NCBI GenBank assembly: GCA_029987115.1
Contig: DALTWK010000013.1
Span: 1-53,280, forward strand
DNA from: Methanocorpusculum sp.
Lineage (GTDB): Archaea; Halobacteriota; Methanomicrobia; Methanomicrobiales; Methanocorpusculaceae
Length of the DNA stretch: 53,280 bases
Direction: 5' to 3'
Shown: in pieces, positions 17,440 through 25,095 of the stretch
How positions within the stretch are numbered: the first letter of the stretch is position 1
Layout of the letters: each line of letters opens with the position of its first letter
Made by a program: the position numbers and the translations under genes
Notes under the pieces: generated by a model
What the model saw: the letters and a program-made list of their open reading frames with translations, nothing else
Told to the model about the DNA's origin: nothing
Database searches by the model: none

Positions 17440-18098
17440 AGCTCCCGACCGGTTCTGCTGGCATGGATGAACTTTTAGGCGGCGGACTCGAGTCAAAGAT
17501 GATTACGCAGTTTGTCGGAGAAGCAGGTTCCGGCAAAAGCACCTTCTGTCTTCTGGCTGCAGTTACCGCACTGAAGGAAGGCAAAGGCGTTATCTACATC
17601 GATACGGAAGGCTTCTCGGTTGAACGGTTCTCGCAGCTCGCAGGTGATCAAACCGACGAACTTGCAAAGAATCTCTTTATCGAAGAGCCGGCGACCTTTG
17701 AAGAGCAGGGAAAACTCATCGAGGATGCGGAAAAGATTCTGAAACTCGGCCGAGCCTCGCTGATTATCGTCGATTCGGCAACTGCTCTGTACCGTGTCGA
17801 ACAGATTGAAACGAAAGACGCCCTCCAGCAGCTTTCAGCGCAGATGTCCTATCTGCTCTCCCTTTCCAAACGCTATGATGTTCCTGCCGTCATCACCAAC
17901 CAGGTGTTCATGGATATCGACCATCACCGCTTAAACGGTCTCGGGGGAACAGCCCTTGCCCATATCTCCAAAGCAATCATCTCCATCGAAAAGCACGAAA
18001 AGTTCCGCCGGGCAACGGTAGTCAAGCACCGGTCGCAGCGGGAAGGAACCACCTACGACTTTACTATCGTAAACGACGGCGTCAGAGACTACGACTGA
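17424..18098 (+). CDS. radB: DNA repair and recombination protein RadB
   Basis: Archaeal RecA/RAD51 paralogue that helps RadA act in recombination. 224 residues, without the N-terminal helix-hairpin-helix domain seen in RadA. Walker A is GEAGSGKST (~32-40) and Walker B is SLIIVDSATAL. The C-terminal stretch (GGTALAHISKAIISIEK) is typical. The start lies within the end of larC, implying coupled translation. radA itself is at 32017. Confidence 0.93.
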   Translation: MEAPVKLPTGSAGMDELLGGGLESKMITQFVGEAGSGKSTFCLLAAVTALKEGKGVIYIDTEGFSVERFSQLAGDQTDELAKNLFIEEPATFEEQGKLIEDAEKILKLGRASLIIVDSATALYRVEQIETKDALQQLSAQMSYLLSLSKRYDVPAVITNQVFMDIDHHRLNGLGGTALAHISKAIISIEKHEKFRRATVVKHRSQREGTTYDFTIVNDGVRDYD

Positions 18099-18138
18099 AT
18101 TCTTTTAACCGTTGACGTCGAACAATTCTTACTTAATT

Positions 18139-20601
18139 ATGCCAGAAGTCTCTCTCAAAGTTGACAGTGCCTATCCTGCTGACCAGGGTCTCGGACGTGC
18201 CCGTCTCGATCCAGGAATCATGCAGGAACTCGGGGTTGTTCCGGGCGATATCGTCACCATCACCGGAACCCGCTCCACTGTTGCAAAAGTCTGGCGGTCG
18301 CAACCGGGCGACTGGAACCAGGATAAACTGCGCATCGACAAATATACGCGTCTCAATGCCGGCGTCGATATTGGAGAACATGTTACGGTTTCCAAAGTTA
18401 CAGAAGTCGTCAAAGCATCTGTTATCACCATTGTGCCGCCGGCTGAACTTCCGGAAGCGTTCATGAAGGAAGAAAACTTCGATCTGCCGGCGCTGATTAA
18501 TCATGCCGTCGTCAAAGGTGATGTTCTTCCGATTCCGACGTTCGTTCTGGGAAATCCGGTTGTTGAGTTCCAGGTCAAAGAGATTGAACCGGAGAATGCT
18601 TGTCTTATAACCAATTCAACTGAATACGATGTCGGCGACAGTGCCGAGTTCCCGGGTGCAAAGAAGGTGACGTATGAGGATATCGGCGGTCTGAAGGCGG
18701 AACTCAAGCGGGTACGCGAGATGATTGAACTGCCGATTCGTCACCCGGAACTTTTCGAGACGCTTGGTGTCGAACCGCCAAAGGGCGTTCTGCTCTATGG
18801 TCCGCCGGGAACTGGTAAGACCTTAATTGCAAAAGCCGTTGCAAACGAGTCGGGAGCAAACTTCTATCCGATTGCTGGTCCTGAAATCATCTCCAAATAT
18901 TACGGAGAGTCTGAACAGAAGCTGAGAGAGATCTTCGAAGAGGCACAGCAGAATTCTCCGTCCATCATCTTCATTGATGAACTGGATTCCATTGCGCCGA
19001 GACGTGAGGATGTGACCGGAGAAGTTGAACGCAGAGTTGTTGCACAGCTTCTGACCATGCTTGACGGCATCAGCGAACGCGGTCAGGTGATTGTCATCGG
19101 CGCAACCAACCGTCCTGATGCAATTGATCCGGCACTCCGCCGTCCGGGACGCTTTGACCGGGAGATTGAAATCGGTGTCCCCGGTGAAGATGACCGGTTC
19201 GAGATTCTGAAAATCCACACGCTTCACATGCCGCTGGAAGGTGCTGCGAACTATCGGAAGAAAGATAATCCGAGCGAGCGGGAGATGCTGCAGTACTATG
19301 GAAAACGGGACAACCTGATTGCATCGCTCGCCGCGTTATCCCGCGGTTTTGTCGGTGCCGATTTGGCATCTCTAGCCCGCGAGGCGGCTATCCTCGCACT
19401 CCGAAGACAGATTGATACCGAAAACCTTGATGAGACGGCGATTCCGGATACGGTCCTTCGCGGACTTGAGGTAACCAAAGCAGACTTCATCCAGGCGCTG
19501 CATGAGATTACGCCCTCTGCAATGCGGGAAATTTCTATCGAAACCGCCAATGTCAGCTGGAGTGACATCGGCGGCTGCAGAGAGGCGCTGCGTGATGTCA
19601 ACGAGTCGGTAACCTACCCGCTGACCGACAAAGCACGATTCGAACGTCTCGGCATCCGTCCGCCCAAAGGTGTGCTGCTCTACGGTCCGCCGGGAACCGG
19701 CAAGACTCTGATAGCAAAAGCCGTTGCAAACGAATCGGGAGCGAATTTCATTGCCGTCAAAGGTCCGCAGCTTCTCTCAAAATGGGTCGGTGAATCCGAA
19801 CGTGCAGTTCGTGAAATTTTCCGGAAGGCACGTCAGGTTGCACCGTCAGTCATCTTCTTTGATGAAATTGATGCCCTGACGCCGGCCAGAAACGGCGGAG
19901 CCGACCGTACACAGGAAAGCGTTCTGAATCAGATTCTGACTGAAATGGATGGTATTGAGGAGTTAAGCGATGTGGTGATTCTTGCCGCATCCAACCGTCC
20001 GGACATCATCGACTCCGCTCTCCTCAGAAGCGGGCGTTTTGACCGTCTGGTCTACATCGCTGAACCGGATGAAGAGGAACGCAAAGAGATTCTCTCTGTC
20101 CACACCCGTCTCATGCCGGTTGAAGGTTCTGTTCTTGAGGAATTATCCGAGGAGCTCGCCGGCATCACCGAAGCCGATACAGAAACGCTTGCAAAGAAGT
20201 TTGCCGGAAAATCGGCAACACCGAAGCAGATTCTGACTGCGGCAAAGAAGTTCCCGCGTGACAGCGATGCAAAACCCTATGAAATCAGAACCGCTCTGGT
20301 CAGAAACTTTGCCCGCAACCATGCGGAAATCAAAGATCCGGTTCGAAGCAAACTCATTGAAAAACTTGCCAAAGAAACCGCCGGCTTTGTCGGTGCTGAC
20401 CTCGAAGGAATTGCCCGGGAAGCTGCGATGACTGCTCTTCGTGAAGGCCGCTTTGTTGTAACGGAAGCTGATTTCTTCGCAGCAAAGGCGAAGATTCATC
20501 CGACGATGAACGAAAACGTGAGAGAATACTACGAAAACATCCGCGACAAATTCAAAGGAGGTCTTCCCAAAGAAGTCCAGACGTACGTGGAGTATCAGTA
20601 A
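18139..20601 (+). CDS. CDC48/VAT-type AAA ATPase with enlarged lid regions
   Basis: 820-residue protein unfoldase with the double-psi barrel N-domain (~1-185) and two AAA modules. GPPGTGKT lies at 221-228 and 516-523, each followed by Walker B (IIFIDELD, VIFFDEID) and an arginine-finger region. It feeds substrates to the proteasome or disassembles complexes. ATG 18139 is chosen over TTG 18112 because MPEVSLKVDSAYPADQGLGRARLD is the normal N-terminus. Odd: the lid of module 1 has ~25 extra residues (~369-393) and that of module 2 ~70 extra (between M659 and GFVGADLEG at ~750). T6 at 20619-20624 follows. Confidence 0.93.
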   Translation: MPEVSLKVDSAYPADQGLGRARLDPGIMQELGVVPGDIVTITGTRSTVAKVWRSQPGDWNQDKLRIDKYTRLNAGVDIGEHVTVSKVTEVVKASVITIVPPAELPEAFMKEENFDLPALINHAVVKGDVLPIPTFVLGNPVVEFQVKEIEPENACLITNSTEYDVGDSAEFPGAKKVTYEDIGGLKAELKRVREMIELPIRHPELFETLGVEPPKGVLLYGPPGTGKTLIAKAVANESGANFYPIAGPEIISKYYGESEQKLREIFEEAQQNSPSIIFIDELDSIAPRREDVTGEVERRVVAQLLTMLDGISERGQVIVIGATNRPDAIDPALRRPGRFDREIEIGVPGEDDRFEILKIHTLHMPLEGAANYRKKDNPSEREMLQYYGKRDNLIASLAALSRGFVGADLASLAREAAILALRRQIDTENLDETAIPDTVLRGLEVTKADFIQALHEITPSAMREISIETANVSWSDIGGCREALRDVNESVTYPLTDKARFERLGIRPPKGVLLYGPPGTGKTLIAKAVANESGANFIAVKGPQLLSKWVGESERAVREIFRKARQVAPSVIFFDEIDALTPARNGGADRTQESVLNQILTEMDGIEELSDVVILAASNRPDIIDSALLRSGRFDRLVYIAEPDEEERKEILSVHTRLMPVEGSVLEELSEELAGITEADTETLAKKFAGKSATPKQILTAAKKFPRDSDAKPYEIRTALVRNFARNHAEIKDPVRSKLIEKLAKETAGFVGADLEGIAREAAMTALREGRFVVTEADFFAAKAKIHPTMNENVREYYENIRDKFKGGLPKEVQTYVEYQ

Positions 20602-20649
20602 CCCCTCACTAAAAACCCTTTTTTGCACTGAACACCCAATAAGTATGTA

Positions 20650-21156
20650 ATGTTAGAGCGTAATCCGTACAATACCGAGATGGAATATCTCTACGCAAAA
20701 TCGCTGATTCTGGAAAGCCCGTCGGAAATGGACAAAGTTCTCTACTTCTACTGGGTTGATGCCGTTGCTCACCTTGATTATACCGTCTCCGCACTGGCGC
20801 ACAATATCGATTCAATCAAATGCTCCATGACGGCAGAATATCTCCGGTTCCGGGTTGACGTCAAGAAGAACGGCGACTATGCTCTGTTCCCGAAGTTCAT
20901 GGTCTGGCTTCGCGACAATCATCAGGAAGACTTCGAAAACACGCCGATTATCTGGCAGCTTGAATATGATCCGGATGAGGCTGGAGGATACATAGGATTC
21001 CGCGTCGTTCTGAATCCGGATTCCAAGACGCCGCTTCCGCCGCAGTTCTTCCATGACATGGTTGATGACCTCTTTGCACCGGAACTTCTGAACTCACTCT
21101 ATCCGAATGGCAGACTCGGAAAACTGTTTGCTGAATTCAAAGCAGGAACCAACTGA
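20650..21156 (+). CDS. Unknown conserved-looking soluble protein
   Basis: 168 residues, not recognised. It is soluble, acidic and rich in aromatic residues (EYLYAKSLILESPSEMDKVLYFYWVD), with no signal peptide, helices in the first third and predicted strands after (FRVDVKKNGDYALFPKFMVWL). The tail is FFHDMVDDLFAPELL. Its stop codon overlaps the start of the M20 peptidase by one base, so the two are likely cotranslated. The N-terminus is supported by a start a few bases after a TATA-poor, T-rich gap. Coding confidence comes from length, codon use and tight linkage. Confidence 0.75.
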   Translation: MLERNPYNTEMEYLYAKSLILESPSEMDKVLYFYWVDAVAHLDYTVSALAHNIDSIKCSMTAEYLRFRVDVKKNGDYALFPKFMVWLRDNHQEDFENTPIIWQLEYDPDEAGGYIGFRVVLNPDSKTPLPPQFFHDMVDDLFAPELLNSLYPNGRLGKLFAEFKAGTN

Positions 21157-22337
21157 TGGACGCAGTAAAGCTCTGTTCAGATCTCGTCAAAATTAAAAGC
21201 GAGAATCCGCCGGGAGATACGCGGGACTGTACAGAGTATGCCGGCGCATTTCTGGAAAGCATCGGTATTCCTGTTGCCTATACGGAAGGTCCGGATGGCA
21301 GGAACAATGTCTATTCGAAAAAGCAGGATGGAGATCTTCTTCTGCTGGGACATCTTGATGTCGTACCTGCTCTGCCTGAAGGCTGGGAGTATGACCCGTA
21401 TTCCGGTTTGAACGACGGAACGTACATTCACGGTCGCGGGTCGTCTGATATGAAAGGAGGATGCGCAGCTCTTATGGCGGCTCTTGAAAAAGAGGTTGAA
21501 CTGCATGACGACCTTCCTGTCTCCGTTGCTTTTGTCTGCGACGAGGAGGGCGGAGGAAGTTACGGGACCCGCCGGCTTATAGCTGAAAAGATTATCCATC
21601 CTGAAGATGTTCTGATTGCCGAACCGACGCCGGCACATGCACCGTGCATCGGTCAGAAGGGAATCTACCGCTACTCAGTCACCTTCAACGGACAGCCAGG
21701 TCATTCATCGCTCTATCCGAGGTTTGGAACGTCTGCAATTATGCAGGCAACCGAATTTCTGACCTGGCTTGCAACCCTGAACTCGCGTGAATATGTGCAG
21801 GATGCAAAATTCGAATCCATCATCGACCACTCCTGCAATATTGCCCGGGAGATTTACCACGAGGACTTCTCCTCCATCTACCGCCGGATTGCTTACAACC
21901 CGGGTATCATCTCCGGAGGAGAACGTGAAAACATCGTGGCGCAGAAGTGCAGCCTGGTTATCGATATGCGCCTCCCCTGGGGACTTACCGTAGAAGACAT
22001 ATCTGCAGAAATCAAGGCGCATCTTCCGCCGTCTGCCGAGCTCACCGAACGGGCACGTGCTGTCGCTTCAATGACTTCACCGGACTCATTTTTGGTGAAG
22101 TCAACCTGTTCCTGCATCAGCGAAGCATATCAAATTGAATCAAAACCGATGGTGCAGTGGGCGGCATCCGATGCCCGTGCCCTGCGCCTTGCCGGATTCA
22201 ATGCAATCGAATATGGTCCGGGCGAACTGGAAACTATGCATGGTGTCAATGAACGGGTGAGAATTGATCAACTGAATACCGCATCCGGCATTTATGCACA
22301 TCTTATCGAGAAATACTATGAACGAAAGACCGATTAA
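21156..22337 (+). CDS. M20-family metallopeptidase (succinyl-diaminopimelate desuccinylase-like)
   Basis: 393-residue M20 dinuclear zinc hydrolase like DapE/ArgE. Metal and catalytic residues in order are His in LGHLDVVPA, Asp in GRGSSDMKGG, and the Glu pair in CDEEGGGSYG. A dimerisation domain begins near IGQKGIYRYSVTFNGQPGHSS, and a final region contains EYGPGELETMHGVNE with the last metal His. The name DapE is a family-level call: the substrate could be another acylated amino acid or a peptide. It overlaps the downstream radical SAM gene by 20 bases. Confidence 0.88.
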   Translation: MDAVKLCSDLVKIKSENPPGDTRDCTEYAGAFLESIGIPVAYTEGPDGRNNVYSKKQDGDLLLLGHLDVVPALPEGWEYDPYSGLNDGTYIHGRGSSDMKGGCAALMAALEKEVELHDDLPVSVAFVCDEEGGGSYGTRRLIAEKIIHPEDVLIAEPTPAHAPCIGQKGIYRYSVTFNGQPGHSSLYPRFGTSAIMQATEFLTWLATLNSREYVQDAKFESIIDHSCNIAREIYHEDFSSIYRRIAYNPGIISGGERENIVAQKCSLVIDMRLPWGLTVEDISAEIKAHLPPSAELTERARAVASMTSPDSFLVKSTCSCISEAYQIESKPMVQWAASDARALRLAGFNAIEYGPGELETMHGVNERVRIDQLNTASGIYAHLIEKYYERKTD

Positions 22338-23310
22338 ACCCCTTGCTTCCTGGAAAGGTCAGGACCGCTTCTTCGGAGATATCAAGCCGACGCTGACCGC
22401 TATTTTCCTTTCCGGCGGCTGTTCCTGGAACCGCTGCCGTATGTGCGGCTACAAAAATGATCGTGACTGCAGTCCGCGGGACGAACTAATTGAACACATG
22501 AAAGCTCAGGTCTCCTGGCTCGGCGACAACTATTCGCAGGATGAATATGAACTGGGGAAGATCTTCACATCCGGCTCGGTCTTTGATGCAAATGAAGTGC
22601 CGCTTGAGGTTCTTGACACCTTCGGTACCTTCTTCAAAGGAAAACCGCTGGTTGCCGAATCCAGAACCGAGTATGTGACGAAAGACGCAGTTGAACGTTT
22701 GTTAAGCACGCTGGATGACGGGCAGGAGCACCCGCTCACGGTTGCCATCGGTCTCGAGACAACCAACGACGCCATCCGCGAGAAATCTATCGACAAAGGA
22801 AACACGTTTGATGATTTCAAGCAGGCGGCAAAGATTGCCCATGATGCAGGTGCCGCAGTCAAAGCATATCTGATGATGAAGCCGCTGTTTCTGACAGAAA
22901 AAGAGGCAATGGAGGATATGGCATCTTCCATCCGTGAAGTTGCTCCGTATGCTGATATGATTTCGATGAATCTCTGTACGGTTCAGGGAAGAACTGAACT
23001 TGAACACTTCTGGCAGCGCAAGGCATTCCGTCCGCCGTATCTCTGGTCGGCAGTCAAAGTTCTTCTCGAAGCAGAGGTATTTGTCTCGTGTGATCCGGTC
23101 GGTGGAGGATTTGTCCGTGGTCCGCACAACGGCGAACAACAGCATGAAGGCTGCCTGGATAAAGAGATTGTCGCTGCAATCAACGATTACTCGCTGAATG
23201 CAGATAAAAAAGTCCTGCAGGCAGTCTGGGATGCCGGAGCAGACTGCCGCGAAGAATGGGAGTTCGTTTTAGAAAACGAAACCTCCTGGAATATGCCGCT
23301 CACCCGGTAA
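22318..23310 (+). CDS. Archaeosine biosynthesis radical SAM protein RaSEA
   Basis: 330-residue radical SAM protein. The Fe-S cysteines are in GGCSWNRCRMCGY (C-x4-C-x2-C), close to the N-terminus as in RaSEA. Downstream stretches include AIGLETTNDAIREKSI and GGGFVRGPHN. RaSEA works with ArcS to turn the lysine adduct of preQ0 at tRNA position 15 into archaeosine. ATG 22318 gives the expected N-terminus MNERPIKPLASWKG; an earlier in-frame ATG at 22294 adds eight residues unlike the family. Confidence 0.85.
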   Translation: MNERPIKPLASWKGQDRFFGDIKPTLTAIFLSGGCSWNRCRMCGYKNDRDCSPRDELIEHMKAQVSWLGDNYSQDEYELGKIFTSGSVFDANEVPLEVLDTFGTFFKGKPLVAESRTEYVTKDAVERLLSTLDDGQEHPLTVAIGLETTNDAIREKSIDKGNTFDDFKQAAKIAHDAGAAVKAYLMMKPLFLTEKEAMEDMASSIREVAPYADMISMNLCTVQGRTELEHFWQRKAFRPPYLWSAVKVLLEAEVFVSCDPVGGGFVRGPHNGEQQHEGCLDKEIVAAINDYSLNADKKVLQAVWDAGADCREEWEFVLENETSWNMPLTR

Positions 23311-23315
23311 CTTTC

Positions 23316-23321
23316 TTTTTT
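23316..23321 (+). terminator. T6 tract between RaSEA gene and mutL
   Basis: Six T just after the RaSEA stop, overlapping the stop of the convergent mutL gene. Confidence 0.35.
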
Positions 23322-25095
23322 ACGTTCTGAGAAACATCGACTCGAGTTTTTCTTTTTCCAGCTTGATAACGGTCGGGCGTCCGTGCGGGCAGGTATACGG
23401 TGATTCTGTCTTCATCAGCTGGGCTACAATCCGTTGCATCTGCGCAAATGAAAGTTCTGTGTTTCCTTTGATGACGGCACGGCATGCTGCTGTCTTTATG
23501 ACTCTGTCCAGAACACGTTCCGGATTTCTGGCTGCTTCACCTGCTGCTTCCGAGATGATTTCATGAATAACTCCCGGGTCTCCCAAGGTTGATGAAATGA
23601 CTGGAACCGAGCGGACTGCCCAGGTTTCCTGACCGAACGGTTCGATGACATATCCCGCGTCCCGCAAAGTTTCGGAGAGTTCCGGCATCTTTGCCGCCTC
23701 GGCACGGGAAAGTGAAATCGTGACTGGAACTATCAGTTCCTGTCCTGCACGTTTCTCTTTTACCTTCTGCAGAAGTTGGTCGTAGAGAATACGTTCATGA
23801 GCCGCATGCTGGTCGATAATCAGGAGTTCCCCGTCCCGGCTCCTTGCAAGAATGTAAGTTCCGGCAATCTGGCCGAGGATATCGGGGAGTTCCTGTTTCA
23901 TTTCCTGAATGGCCTCCTTTAGACCCGATTCGGTACGGCGCAGCTGCTGTTCGGTCTTCTTCGGGGAGGAGTACGATGCTTTTGTCACCGGTTCACGATA
24001 CTGCGGCTGAATGACTGGTGCATCCTGCTGCAGGGTTGTCTGCGCTGTGTCAACCGGTTTTGTTTCTTGGGGTGTTTTTTCAGTTGTCTCAAAAATCTCT
24101 TGGGTGTGCAGCGCCTGATAGACCGCATCCTGTACCTGACGTTTTACCTCGGTTTCCCGGGATAGGCGCACTTCGCGTTTGGTTGGATGCACATTCACAT
24201 CGACATTGTGAGGGTCGATGACAATATCCAGATAAGCTGCCGGATACATTCCTTTCGGGAGGAGTGTGCCGTATCCTTCGCGGACTGCCCACTGAAGCTG
24301 GCGCGAGGTAATCTGACGCGAGTTGATGGTCAGATAGAACCGGTTCGCCGTACTGCGCATGTCGCATCCCGGTTTTGTAATCCATCCGTGGACTTCTGCA
24401 ATCCCTCCGGTTGAAGATACTTCTATGAGATTCCCGGCATGGGTTGTTCCAAAGATAGCGGCGATGGTATCATGGAAGGAACCGTTGCCGAAAGTGCGGA
24501 ACCGTTCTTTTCCCTGGTACTGCAGAACGAAGGAGACAGATCGGTGGGCAAGGGCTATCTTTTCCGTCATATCATAGATATGAGAAAGTTCCGTGGTTAC
24601 GGAATGCTGGAATTTCTTACGTGCCGGGGTGTTGTAGAAAAGATCCTCTACAACGATAGTTGTCCCTTCCGGTGCGCCGGCAGGACCCGATTTGATGACC
24701 GTTCCGCCGTGGATGATGACTTGGAATGCTTCCTGTGCGCCACGGGGTTTTGTTGTCAAGGTAACTTTTGCAACCGTTGCAATTGAGGCGAGGGCTTCAC
24801 CGCGGAATCCCATTGTTTCAATGGTCTCCAGATCTTTTTGAGTGCGGATTTTGCTGGTTGCATGCTGGCGGAAGGCAAGAACGGCGTCTTCAGCCGTCAT
24901 TCCGACACCGTCATCGGAAATCGAAATACGAGTGATGTTTTTCGCATCGGATGCGATGTTAATAGTGACTTTCGCCGCCTTTGCATCAACCGCATTTTCA
25001 ACGAGTTCTTTGACGACCGATGCCGCCCGTTCAATCACCTCTCCTGCTGCAATGTGATTGATGGTTTCTTCATCGAGAATCTGAATTGCGGTCAT
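23320..25095 (-). CDS. mutL: DNA mismatch repair protein MutL
   Basis: 591-residue bacterial-type MutL. The N-terminal GHKL ATPase is present (ELVENAVDAKA, then SDDGVGM and GFRGEALASIA). The C-terminal half carries the endonuclease motif as DQHAAHERILYD, where the usual last Glu of DQHA(X)2E(X)4E is Asp, plus the partner motif CPHGRPT near the end. This points to a nicking MutL of the MutH-less type. The middle linker (~330-410) is Gln/Lys/Thr-rich and unstructured. Its ATG overlaps the mutS stop. Confidence 0.96.
   Translation of the reverse strand: MTAIQILDEETINHIAAGEVIERAASVVKELVENAVDAKAAKVTINIASDAKNITRISISDDGVGMTAEDAVLAFRQHATSKIRTQKDLETIETMGFRGEALASIATVAKVTLTTKPRGAQEAFQVIIHGGTVIKSGPAGAPEGTTIVVEDLFYNTPARKKFQHSVTTELSHIYDMTEKIALAHRSVSFVLQYQGKERFRTFGNGSFHDTIAAIFGTTHAGNLIEVSSTGGIAEVHGWITKPGCDMRSTANRFYLTINSRQITSRQLQWAVREGYGTLLPKGMYPAAYLDIVIDPHNVDVNVHPTKREVRLSRETEVKRQVQDAVYQALHTQEIFETTEKTPQETKPVDTAQTTLQQDAPVIQPQYREPVTKASYSSPKKTEQQLRRTESGLKEAIQEMKQELPDILGQIAGTYILARSRDGELLIIDQHAAHERILYDQLLQKVKEKRAGQELIVPVTISLSRAEAAKMPELSETLRDAGYVIEPFGQETWAVRSVPVISSTLGDPGVIHEIISEAAGEAARNPERVLDRVIKTAACRAVIKGNTELSFAQMQRIVAQLMKTESPYTCPHGRPTVIKLEKEKLESMFLRT

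Noticed and set aside
18112..18139. TTG start for the CDC48/VAT gene
   Set aside because: It adds nine residues before the conserved MPEVSLKVDSA; ATG 18139 is the normal start.
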